In this document: one piece after another, positions 6,914 through 15,085 of the stretch | How positions within the stretch are numbered: the first letter of the stretch is position 1 | Layout of the letters: every line of letters starts with the position of its first letter | Source of the DNA: Marinobacter sp. C7 | GTDB lineage: Bacteria; Pseudomonadota; Gammaproteobacteria; Pseudomonadales; Oleiphilaceae | DNA length: 64,000 nucleotides | Direction: 5' to 3' | Assembly: GCF_022343555.1 (NCBI RefSeq) | Contig: NZ_JAKQZH010000001.1 | Coordinates: forward strand, 806,001 to 870,000 | Translations under genes and position numbers: made by a program | The notes under the pieces: generated by a model | Told to the model about the DNA's origin: nothing | The model's input: only the letters and a program-made list of their open reading frames with translations | Database searches by the model: none

Positions 6914-8920
6914 TCAGGGTGTGACCGGCCCATTGCAGTACAGCACGTCGTTAACGTCCTCGCAGCTCCACTGGAAGATCCAGAGGCCGGTGTTGCGATC
7001 CGAACCCAGGATATACTGCTCGCCGTCGATTTCGGTAACGTGAATGCCCCAGAAGTTGGAGCCTTCCGCCTCACCATACTCCTCTCCGGCGATAAAGCGG
7101 CCCACCTCGTGCATGTTCCATGAGACGACGCCTTCGCCTTTGGTGTTGCCGTGCAGGTGGCCCGGCCGCCATTCCACCGCGCGCATGCCCAGGGAATACC
7201 AGCTGATGAAGGTCCGGTCCGGGTTGGTGGGGTCCACTTCCAGGTTGTGCATGGTCAGGTCTCCGGCCCCACTGGCCAATGCCGGATCGGTGACTTCGGC
7301 AGGCGCGTAGTAGCCGATTTCACCCAGGTAGTCCACTTCCACCGATTCGGCATCTTCGCCCATACCTCTCGGTACGGTCATGGTCGATCTGACATTGTTC
7401 AGCGCGTGGAAGTACCCCCAGCCGTCGAAGGCCGCGCCCAGGGTGGCAACCAGACCCAGACTGTCGGGGGTGGGCAGAGCGGGATTCATGCCACCGGGGC
7501 AGGCTTCCGGGTCATAGCCATCAATGCCGAGGATGGCATAGCCGGTGGAACGCGGCACGAACAGCATGGGAATGTCCCCTTCAACCAGCATGGAGACGGT
7601 GGCTTCGCAATTGCCCTCTGCCGCCGAATTGAAGACCACTCCGGCCTCGTAGCCTGCGGCCTGAACCGTCTGCGCCTTGGTGGCAAACGCACAGTCACCC
7701 CGTTCAATCACCGCAATCGTGGCTCCGACATCCGCAGCAGCAGGCAAGGAACCGCCACAGGCGCGTCCGACGTAAGCCGTCTGGCCACTCACTTCGTCTA
7801 CCGCTCCTCCGATTTGGGGGACATCGCTGCCCTGGTTGGCGCGGTAGTCCTCGCCGGCGACAGTAACCGCGGTGAAGAGAGAGTCGAAGTCTTCGTCACC
7901 ACCAAAAATCTTGTCGAAATTGGGGCCGGCGAAGACTGCGGCGTGGGCATTCCCTTCTGGAGGAGAGGTGTCGTAAACCGGATCGGTTTCCGGATAGGTG
8001 GAGTCTGCCAGGAAAACCGGATTGGCCGGGTTGTTGATGTCGAGGGTGATGAATCCGGCATCCCAGTAAGAAAGGACGGCCTGCCAGTTCTCGCCAGGCC
8101 CGGGATCCATGTCGTTCACCCAGACATCGTGGAGAAGCGGCGCCGCAAAACTGCCCATGAAAAGCTGGCCGTCATCGGCGATTTCGGGATTGGTTGCCAG
8201 CCAGGTACCGATCCCCGTCTCGTTGATCAGCTTGGGAGACTGCGGCTTGGAGATGTCGACAATCTTCAGATCATCCACGGCGACGTCATCCACCACAAGC
8301 ATGTAAGTTTTACCTTCCGCCGTTGTCCATGGAAAGACGTTGTGGACCGGAAAGTCGAGGAAGTTCTGTTTCAGCGGGTGGGGGCGGCTCGGGTCGGTCA
8401 CGTCCCAGAGCGAAACACCCATCTGGCCCTGTTGATGGCCGCCATTTCCGCCACCAACGGCAAGCCCGTTGCCGAGCGTCGGCCCGCAGGGCTCAAGCGA
8501 ATGGATCAGCACGTCCCGACCATCTATTTCGGTCACTTTGACATCGTTGATCCTTGTCTGGGGCGGAGACTTGATCATACCAACCGTGACCGGATTGGCC
8601 GGGTCCCGGATGTCGGAGATGTAAACCCCCGCCCGGGTGCAGTCCGGTTCCTGGAAGGTGCCGATGTAGGCATACCCGTCTTTGGCCCAGACGTCGGTAT
8701 AAAGCCCGTCCGAGATACCGCCAAGCGTGTCCCGGCCGACCACGTTGAAACCGTAGTTCTGGTTGGCGGGTATGTGGCCGTCGGGCAGGGGGGTATCGTG
8801 GGCGGGATGCAAGCCGGTATCTCCGTCCGATACCAGCTGGTCATCCGCCAGGGCCGTCGTAATCAGGGTTGATGACAGAGCAATGGCGGCCAGGGGTCGC
8901 CACAGTGAAATCATAGCCAT
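6914..8920 (-). CDS. Secreted LVIVD-repeat protein with PA domain
   Basis: A 668-residue exported protein. A signal peptide (AMISLWRPLAAIALSSTLITTALA) leads into a beta-propeller of LVIVD-type repeats, visible as recurrent GVYISDIRDPANPVTVG, GVSLWDVTDPSRP, LKIVDISKPQSPKL and GFITLDINNPANPVFL units. A protease-associated (PA) domain lies around residues 395-490, with IAVIERGDCAFATKAQ and AGYEAGVVFNS. Propeller units resume up to SDRNTGLWIFQWSCED. It contains no recognisable catalytic motif; a surface or periplasmic binding role is inference. Start at 8920 chosen for AGAAGGAATAACA before the ATG and for the signal peptide; the frame extends to 9061 through the repeat hairpin. Confidence 0.82.
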   Translation of the reverse strand: MAMISLWRPLAAIALSSTLITTALADDQLVSDGDTGLHPAHDTPLPDGHIPANQNYGFNVVGRDTLGGISDGLYTDVWAKDGYAYIGTFQEPDCTRAGVYISDIRDPANPVTVGMIKSPPQTRINDVKVTEIDGRDVLIHSLEPCGPTLGNGLAVGGGNGGHQQGQMGVSLWDVTDPSRPHPLKQNFLDFPVHNVFPWTTAEGKTYMLVVDDVAVDDLKIVDISKPQSPKLINETGIGTWLATNPEIADDGQLFMGSFAAPLLHDVWVNDMDPGPGENWQAVLSYWDAGFITLDINNPANPVFLADSTYPETDPVYDTSPPEGNAHAAVFAGPNFDKIFGGDEDFDSLFTAVTVAGEDYRANQGSDVPQIGGAVDEVSGQTAYVGRACGGSLPAAADVGATIAVIERGDCAFATKAQTVQAAGYEAGVVFNSAAEGNCEATVSMLVEGDIPMLFVPRSTGYAILGIDGYDPEACPGGMNPALPTPDSLGLVATLGAAFDGWGYFHALNNVRSTMTVPRGMGEDAESVEVDYLGEIGYYAPAEVTDPALASGAGDLTMHNLEVDPTNPDRTFISWYSLGMRAVEWRPGHLHGNTKGEGVVSWNMHEVGRFIAGEEYGEAEGSNFWGIHVTEIDGEQYILGSDRNTGLWIFQWSCEDVNDVLYCNGPVTP

Positions 8921-8939
8921 TGTTATTCCTTCTTTTTGG

Positions 8940-9005
8940 CACGGCGCCATCCCTTGGCTCAGGGTGGGGTCGAGCGACCCCTGTGCTTCGGGATGACAAT
9001 CCCGT
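8940..9005. repeat. Palindromic repeat-like element
   Basis: Contains a perfect inverted repeat GGGGTCG-AG-CGACCCC at 8966-8981 in a segment whose minus strand starts GTCATCCCGAAGCACAG. This style resembles dispersed intergenic palindromes in many proteobacterial genomes. Only one copy is visible here, so repeat status is inference. It lies upstream of the LVIVD gene. The remaining bases to 9170 show nothing recognisable. Confidence 0.45.
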
Positions 9006-9170
9006 GATTGAGTGAGTACAGGCAGAACGTCGCAAAATCCTGCCTCAAACAACCATAGCAATGACCTGTTGCGCGTATTATTCGATTTCGGCGCAAGGGT
9101 TTCCCAACTATCTGTTTTTAATATAAAAATGGATAGCTGTTGGCGACATGTAGCAGGGTGGGGCCCAGGG

Positions 9171-9929
9171 TCAGGTGTCCACCAGACAGAGCTTTTTCAT
9201 CAGTTTGCGCCAGCCGATGGGCAAACGCTCCTCCAGTGCCTTCAGGTGCGGCACATCCAGGGGCCAGGGATAGAAGGGGGCCTTGCAGCCATAGATGACG
9301 GTGTTGTTGGTCTTGCTGTGGAAGTACAGGAGGCATGGGAACTGGCGTACCAGTTCCCGGAACAGGCTGCCGCTCTCATCCGGTACCTTGTGGTAGTTCA
9401 GGATCAGCCAGCCGTCGTCGGTGAGGGCATTGCAACAATCCTTGATAAACCGCCGCTGGGCCTGGGCGGGGCTCATGCGATCCGCGCTGTACAGGTCGGT
9501 AAAGATCATGTTGGTGCTGGCCGGTGACAGCCCGGCGACGGCCTTGCGGGCATCGGCGATGGTGACTTCCACCCGGTCCGATTCAGGCAGTGCGAACCAC
9601 TCCCGTGCTACTTCCAGGACTTTCGGTCGCAACTCGATGACGTGAACGCGGCACTCCGGAAACAGTCGATACAGGCCATGGGCCAGGGCGCCCCCGCCAA
9701 GCCCGAGCACGGTTACATGGGCCGGCGTCGTGAATGCTGCGGGTAACAGCATGGCACGGCTGTATTCGTGCACCGGCAGGTACGGGGCGGCTCGGGCGAT
9801 CTTGCTCTGCTCGAAAATCGAGTCAAAGCTCAGGACCCGGTGTTTCCGGTCGTCAATCACCAGGATGTTGCCCAGCGCATCCCGGGTCACGTGGACGATT
9901 TCACCCCGTATTTCAGGTTTCTGCATCAT
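9171..9929 (-). CDS. Spermidine synthase-like aminopropyltransferase/methyltransferase-fold protein
   Basis: A 252-residue Rossmann-fold protein of the spermine/spermidine synthase family. The nucleotide-binding glycine loop VLGLGGGALAHGL, the acidic end of beta-2 (VIELRPKVLEVA) and the DLYSADRM segment, where SpeE enzymes carry the catalytic Asp, are all visible. It lacks the full N-terminal beta domain of SpeE, so true polyamine synthesis is doubtful; many such short homologues are unassigned. The start has no ribosome site, and ATG 9926 is equally possible. Transcribed towards the LVIVD gene, 250 bases away. Confidence 0.78.
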   Translation of the reverse strand: MMQKPEIRGEIVHVTRDALGNILVIDDRKHRVLSFDSIFEQSKIARAAPYLPVHEYSRAMLLPAAFTTPAHVTVLGLGGGALAHGLYRLFPECRVHVIELRPKVLEVAREWFALPESDRVEVTIADARKAVAGLSPASTNMIFTDLYSADRMSPAQAQRRFIKDCCNALTDDGWLILNYHKVPDESGSLFRELVRQFPCLLYFHSKTNNTVIYGCKAPFYPWPLDVPHLKALEERLPIGWRKLMKKLCLVDT

Positions 9930-10025
9930 GAAAATGTGTGGTAATGGGCTATGGTGTCAGTATGGGCCTTATTGGCCGGCACGTGGAGAGTATCCGATTG
10001 CGAACGATGATGCAGGTGTGCGGTT

Positions 10026-10778
10026 ATGACAAAACTGTCTGAAGGCGCCCGGCACTATGTGCTGATCCTGCTCCCGCGACTGCTGAAAGATGTGGAGCAG
10101 ATCGGTCTGCCGGAAATTATCAGGACATCCGGTTTCACCGAACAGGAAGTCACCTCACTGTATTTCCGGTTTGTCTCCATCGCCCGGGTGCTGCCTGATG
10201 ATCCGGAAGGGATTACCCCGGACATCTGGGAGCACCTGGTGTATTGCGTTCAGGTCATGACCGGCATGGTGAATGCTGCGTCTCTCGATGACCTGATCGA
10301 GGCCCGGGAACGGGCCGTTCGCAAGTATCTGCCCCATGCGCGCAAGACCCTCGAAGAAGAGTTTGAAGAGTCGCGGCATGACGGCACAGTCGATTTCCGT
10401 CTGGCCGGTTTGCTGCGCCAGGAAGCGACTCCGGAGCATTCCCGGGAACTGTGTATGGAAGCCATCCGTCGCGAGCGGGAGGAGCGTTTCGAGTCCGTTC
10501 GTGCCCTGGACGCCAGTGCCCTTGGTGCCCACCAGTCGTTCATCGTCGAGTCGGCCAAAGCCTTTGTGATCCGGGAGATGGCGTCCGCGCCGGAGGACTT
10601 TGATGTCCTCGATCTGGTCATACGGCTTCTGGATCTGCTGAGGATGGTGCGGATCCTGGAGGCCCGGTCGAAACCGGGGGAAAGTCCCGTGTCTGCCGAC
10701 GTCTCCGTGGAGCGTATCGTTCTGGGGCTGGGCAATGTGTTGTACAAGCATGAGCTCGGTCTGGAGGCTGCCGGCTGA
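10026..10778 (+). CDS. Hypothetical protein, alpha-helical
   Basis: I do not recognise this 250-residue protein. It is highly charged and predicted mainly helical, without a signal peptide or membrane segment. Arg/Glu-rich stretches occur around residues 90-165 (EARERAVRKY, EAIRREREERFE), compatible with coiled coil. There are no catalytic-looking motifs. Codon use resembles the neighbours and the ATG is preceded by AGGTG. It is divergent from the spermidine-synthase-like gene and convergent with the Lrp regulator 17 bases away. Likely a real gene of restricted distribution. Confidence 0.75.
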   Translation: MTKLSEGARHYVLILLPRLLKDVEQIGLPEIIRTSGFTEQEVTSLYFRFVSIARVLPDDPEGITPDIWEHLVYCVQVMTGMVNAASLDDLIEARERAVRKYLPHARKTLEEEFEESRHDGTVDFRLAGLLRQEATPEHSRELCMEAIRREREERFESVRALDASALGAHQSFIVESAKAFVIREMASAPEDFDVLDLVIRLLDLLRMVRILEARSKPGESPVSADVSVERIVLGLGNVLYKHELGLEAAG

Positions 10779-10795
10779 AGCTTTCACCTCTGCGT

Positions 10796-11248
10796 TCAGA
10801 TGCCTGTGTCCTTGACGTTTTCCATGACGACGAAGGTACTGGTCTGCAACACATGGGGCAGGTTGGAGATCTGCTCTCCGAGCACCTGGCGGTACTCCGC
10901 CATATTCCGGGTGCGGATCTTCAGAAGGTAATCGAAGTTGGCGGCCATCATATGGCACTGCTCCACCGCGGAAATCTGCTTGACGGCCTCGTTGAAGGCA
11001 GCGAGGGCGTTGCTGCTGGTGTCGGAGAGGGTGACCTGGGCAAAGGCGACATGACTCAGCCCCAGCTTGGTCTGATTCACCAGTGCCGTGTAGCCGGTAA
11101 TGTACCCCTGTTCTTCCAGCCGACGCATTCGTACCTGGCAGGGTGTCTTGGAAAGACCGACCCGTGTGGCGAGTTCGGTGATGGTAATTCGGGAGTTCTT
11201 CTGTAACTCCCGAATAATTGAGTGATCAATTCTATCCAGTTCGACCAT
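10796..11248 (-). CDS. Lrp/AsnC-family regulator, probable proline/glutamate-catabolism activator
   Basis: A 150-residue Lrp-type regulator with an N-terminal winged helix-turn-helix (about 5-55, ELATRVGLSKTPCQVRMRRLEEQGYI) and a C-terminal RAM effector-binding domain (about 65-150). AGGAGA eight bases before the ATG at 11248 sets the start; the frame continues to 11266. It is divergent from NAD-glutamate dehydrogenase, with putA next beyond. PutA here lacks its own DNA-binding domain, and in such bacteria an Lrp-like PutR/BkdR protein usually activates putA. I infer a role sensing an amino acid and controlling both enzymes through the inverted repeat at 11299-11316. Confidence 0.88.
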   Translation of the reverse strand: MVELDRIDHSIIRELQKNSRITITELATRVGLSKTPCQVRMRRLEEQGYITGYTALVNQTKLGLSHVAFAQVTLSDTSSNALAAFNEAVKQISAVEQCHMMAANFDYLLKIRTRNMAEYRQVLGEQISNLPHVLQTSTFVVMENVKDTGI

Positions 11249-11298
11249 TACTTGGTCTCCTGCCACGATGAACGTCTATTTCGATATTGGAATATAAG

Positions 11299-11316
11299 CA
11301 AAATGCCTGCATTTTG
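11299..11316. promoter_or_regulatory. Inverted repeat, candidate Lrp-type operator
   Basis: A perfect palindrome of two 8-base arms, CAAAATGC and GCATTTTG, separated by CT, in the 159-base gap between the divergent Lrp gene and glutamate dehydrogenase. Size, AT-rich outer arms and position fit an Lrp-family dimer site controlling both promoters. Binding is inferred. Confidence 0.55.
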
Positions 11317-11407
11317 AAACTATATGGTCAAAGCGACTTTCGGGTCTTCAGTATACTGGACTGGCAAGAATCAGTACCGCACTGCCGATACCGCCCGGAG
11401 AAGATTG

Positions 11408-14400
11408 ATGACCGATTCCCGCTCAGTACAACAACAAAGCCTGCTGGAACAGCTTGCCAGTGCCCTCGAAAACCAGCATGTCGAAGCCGACGACTCCCTG
11501 GACCTGCGCAGGGTCGTGGCGAAAATGATGGAGGAGTCCCGTTCCTGGGATGACGACCTCCACCGTCAACTTGTCGATGCCTTTGGTGAAACCCTTGGTG
11601 GGCGATATGCCCAGTTGTTCAGCGGTAGTTTCCCTTCGTCTTATCGTGCCCGCTTCGGCACTGCCGAGGCACTGGACGATATTCGCCAGATCCAGTCCAT
11701 TGCCATCAGTTCCGATGTGCCGATGGGTTTTTACCATTCCTGCGACAGCGCCGAGGGCGAACTGAACTTCAAACTCTACAGTCAGGGCAGCCCGGTGATT
11801 CTGTCGGATGTGATCCCTATCCTGGAGAATCTCGGGATGCGGGTTCTGGGGGAGCATCCCTACCGGATTCAACGCCGGGATGGCGAAGCCTTTGGTGTCA
11901 GTGATTTTACCGTGGAGTTTCACTCCCGGTGCCGGAATGCGGATTTCAAGAAGGTGAAACCCCTCGTTCAGGAAGCCTTCCGGGAAATCTGGAACGGTTT
12001 TGCCGAGAACGACGAATTCAATCAGCTGATTATGGCCGCGGGCCTGGGATGGCGAGAGGTCGCTTTACTGAGGGCGTACGCGCGTTACATCAAACAGCTC
12101 CGGTTCGGGTTCAGTCAGCCGTTTATCGCCGATACGCTGGCCCGCCATCTCGATATCACCGCCAGTCTGGTTGCGCTTTTCAAGGCCAGGTTCGAACCCC
12201 TTGCTGAATCTGCAGAAATGCGGGCCGGACGGGTCGACGCTATTGAGACCACGATCCTCGACGCCCTGGAGCGAGTGGAAAGCCTTGACGATGACCGGAT
12301 CCTGCGGCGTTTCCATGCGCTCATCCAGGCGACCGTCAGAACCAACTACTACCAGCGGGAGGAGTCCGGCCAGCCCAAGGGGTACCTGTCATTCAAGCTT
12401 GATCCATCCTCCATCCCGGACATTCCCAAACCCCGCCCCCGTTTCGAGATCTTCGTGTACTCGCCGCGGGTGGAGGGCGTCCACCTGCGAGCCGGGCCGG
12501 TCGCCCGTGGTGGCCTCCGGTGGTCCGACCGTGTCGAGGATTACCGGACCGAGGTACTTGGGCTGGTCAAGGCTCAGCAGGTCAAGAACTCGGTCATTGT
12601 GCCGGTGGGCGCCAAGGGCGGCTTTGTCGTCAAGCATCCGCCTGAGGACGGTTCGCGGGAATCGCTTCGGGCCGAAGGTATCGCCTGTTATCAGACATTC
12701 ATTCGGGGATTGCTCGATCTTACCGACAATCTTGAGGATGGTGCCGTTGTTCCGCCCGCCGATCTGGTCCGCCACGACAATGATGATCCTTATCTGGTCG
12801 TTGCCGCAGACAAGGGCACGGCGACGTTTTCCGATATCGCCAACAGGCTGGCCGGGGAGTACCGGTTCTGGCTTGGTGATGCCTTTGCCTCCGGTGGCAG
12901 CGAAGGCTATGACCACAAGAAGATGGGGATCACCGCGCGCGGTGCCTGGGAATCCGTGAAGCGCCATTTCCTTGAGAAGGGGCTGGACACCCAGTCCGAG
13001 GATTTTACGGTGGTGGGGATCGGAGATATGGCAGGCGATGTGTTCGGCAACGGAATGCTGCTCTCCGAGCACATTCGCCTGGTCGGCGCTTTCAATCACC
13101 AGCACATTTTTGTGGACCCTGCGCCGGATGCTTCCGCCTCCTTCCACGAGCGCAAGCGTCTTTTCGAATTGCCGGGCTCCTCCTGGGCTGATTATGACCA
13201 AAGCCTGATCAGCAAAGGAGGTGGTGTATTTGCCCGCTCCGCCAAGTCGATTCCGGTGTCACCCGAAATGCGCGCACTTTTGGGCATCGATGCCCGGCGC
13301 CTGGCGCCAAACGAGCTGATCCGTTCGCTGCTCCGGGCGCCGGTGGATATGATCTGGAACGGCGGCATCGGTACTTATGTGAAGGCGCCTTCTGAATCCC
13401 ATGATGACGTTGGTGACAGGACCAACGACGGGCTCCGGGTCGACAGTGCCGAGCTTCGATGCCGGGTGTTGGGTGAGGGCGGTAACCTGGGCGTCACCCA
13501 GCGTGGGCGCGTGGCATTCGCCCTGGCTGGCGGCTCCGCCAACACGGACTTTATTGATAACGCCGGCGGAGTGGACTGCTCGGACCATGAAGTGAATATC
13601 AAGATCCTGCTCAACGAGCGTGTCGCACGGGGCCAGATGACGCTGGCGGAGCGCAACCAGTTGCTTCGGACAATGACGCCGGAAGTGGCGGAACTGGTGC
13701 TGCGCAACAACTACCGCCAGGCCATGGCACTCAGCCTGGCGTGCACCGGAAAAGTAGGCTCGCAGGAAGGATACGAGCGCCTGATGCGCCGGCTTGAGTC
13801 GGACGGGCGCCTGGACCGGGCCCTGGAATTCCTGCCGGACGACGAAGAACTGCACGAACGTTCTGGCGGATTGACCAGGCCCGAGCTTGCGGTGTTGTTG
13901 TCCTACGCCAAGATAGAGCTCAAGCAGTTACTCATGGCCTCGCCGATTGTCCGGGATTCCCGGTTCTCCCCGGCGCTTTTCTCGGCGTTTCCGGTATCCA
14001 TGCAGGAGGCATTCCCGGAGGCGATCGAAACGCACCCGCTGCGTGCCGAAATCGTGGCAACCCAGATTGCCAATGACATGATCAACCGCATGGGTATCAC
14101 CTGGGTGGAACGGATCCGCAATACCACAGGGGCAGACGCCGGAAGTATCGCCGCCGCCTACCTGATCTCTGTGCGAATCCATGACGTAGACCGGCAATGG
14201 GAAGCCATCGAAAAACTGGATGGCCGGATCGACGCCGGGGTACAGGCAGACCTGTTCAGCGATGTCATCCGTCTGGTGACCCGAAGCGCCAGCTGGCTGC
14301 TGCACAATCGCCGCCACAACCTGGACCCGTCTGATTGCGAGGCAAGATACCGGGTGCCGTTGGCTGGTGTGCTGACCTCGATCGACCGATTGTCGTCGGT

Positions 14401-14911
14401 CATACCTGAAAGTCGCTGGTATGGGCACTATGCTGAATACAGGGAGAACAAAGTACCGGAAGCTTTGGCCGCTTATTGTGCATCGGCCGAGAGCCGCTAC
14501 TGGCTGATGGATATGATCGAGATTTCAGGCCAGCTGAACCAGGATCTGGGAAATGTGGCCTGGGTGTATTTCCGGTTGGGGGAAAGTCTCAATCTGACCT
14601 GGCTGGACCGGCAGATGCGCGCGTACCGGGCGCACGGACACTGGCAGCTCCTGGCCACCGTCCATTACCGGGATGAGCTCGACCAGCAGCTAAGGGATCT
14701 GACGGCATCGGTTCTGGCACAGGACGGCTCGGATCAAGGCGTACCGGCGTCGCCCGAGGCAAAGCTGGAATCATGGCGCAGCGCAAGACAGCCCTTGCTT
14801 GGCCGCTGGAAGCGGATGCTGGGAGACATGCAGGCCGTCAGCGACGTGGATTGCGCCGTGTTTTCGGTGGCCCACAGCGTGCTCCGGGAGCTTTCCCGGG
14901 ACGCCGCCTGA
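11408..14911 (+). CDS. NAD-specific glutamate dehydrogenase, N-terminally short form
   Basis: Oxidatively deaminates glutamate to 2-oxoglutarate with NAD. The catalytic part of the large bacterial enzymes (GdhB type, about 1,600 residues) is intact: RGGLRWSDRVEDYRTEVLGL, the catalytic PVGAKGGF with Lys403, the Rossmann part with GIGDMAGDVFGNGML, and MIWNGGIGTYVKA. At 1,167 residues it lacks about 400 N-terminal residues (the ACT-like regulatory region). It begins just before the conserved SWDDDLHRQLVDAFGE segment. GGAGAAG before ATG 11408 supports a genuine start; the frame is open to 11324 but no further. Upstream are the operator repeat and a divergent Lrp gene, so loss of the N-terminus is not due to a window edge. 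Confidence 0.9.
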   Translation: MTDSRSVQQQSLLEQLASALENQHVEADDSLDLRRVVAKMMEESRSWDDDLHRQLVDAFGETLGGRYAQLFSGSFPSSYRARFGTAEALDDIRQIQSIAISSDVPMGFYHSCDSAEGELNFKLYSQGSPVILSDVIPILENLGMRVLGEHPYRIQRRDGEAFGVSDFTVEFHSRCRNADFKKVKPLVQEAFREIWNGFAENDEFNQLIMAAGLGWREVALLRAYARYIKQLRFGFSQPFIADTLARHLDITASLVALFKARFEPLAESAEMRAGRVDAIETTILDALERVESLDDDRILRRFHALIQATVRTNYYQREESGQPKGYLSFKLDPSSIPDIPKPRPRFEIFVYSPRVEGVHLRAGPVARGGLRWSDRVEDYRTEVLGLVKAQQVKNSVIVPVGAKGGFVVKHPPEDGSRESLRAEGIACYQTFIRGLLDLTDNLEDGAVVPPADLVRHDNDDPYLVVAADKGTATFSDIANRLAGEYRFWLGDAFASGGSEGYDHKKMGITARGAWESVKRHFLEKGLDTQSEDFTVVGIGDMAGDVFGNGMLLSEHIRLVGAFNHQHIFVDPAPDASASFHERKRLFELPGSSWADYDQSLISKGGGVFARSAKSIPVSPEMRALLGIDARRLAPNELIRSLLRAPVDMIWNGGIGTYVKAPSESHDDVGDRTNDGLRVDSAELRCRVLGEGGNLGVTQRGRVAFALAGGSANTDFIDNAGGVDCSDHEVNIKILLNERVARGQMTLAERNQLLRTMTPEVAELVLRNNYRQAMALSLACTGKVGSQEGYERLMRRLESDGRLDRALEFLPDDEELHERSGGLTRPELAVLLSYAKIELKQLLMASPIVRDSRFSPALFSAFPVSMQEAFPEAIETHPLRAEIVATQIANDMINRMGITWVERIRNTTGADAGSIAAAYLISVRIHDVDRQWEAIEKLDGRIDAGVQADLFSDVIRLVTRSASWLLHNRRHNLDPSDCEARYRVPLAGVLTSIDRLSSVIPESRWYGHYAEYRENKVPEALAAYCASAESRYWLMDMIEISGQLNQDLGNVAWVYFRLGESLNLTWLDRQMRAYRAHGHWQLLATVHYRDELDQQLRDLTASVLAQDGSDQGVPASPEAKLESWRSARQPLLGRWKRMLGDMQAVSDVDCAVFSVAHSVLRELSRDAA

Positions 14912-15085
14912 AATTCGATTAAAGGAAATGTGTCTGCCAGACAATAATGTTGTGGTTATTTAATAAATTTCTGGCGCCTAAAAAAGTCGTAATGAATTGC
15001 AGTCCCGGTTTTTATGGGCAAATCGTCTTTTTCATTCTCGGTAGAATGCGAGACAGACAAGACAAACAGTAAAGAGGGTACAACT

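Noticed and set aside
7151..8872. 573-codon open frame on the + strand
   Set aside because: Antisense shadow of the LVIVD gene; no ribosome site, and its sequence lacks any domain, while the minus frame has a signal peptide and repeats.
14931..14943. TGTCTG-C-CAGACA palindrome upstream of putA
   Set aside because: Short and without a second copy; not called as an operator, although it could be tested with the Lrp protein.
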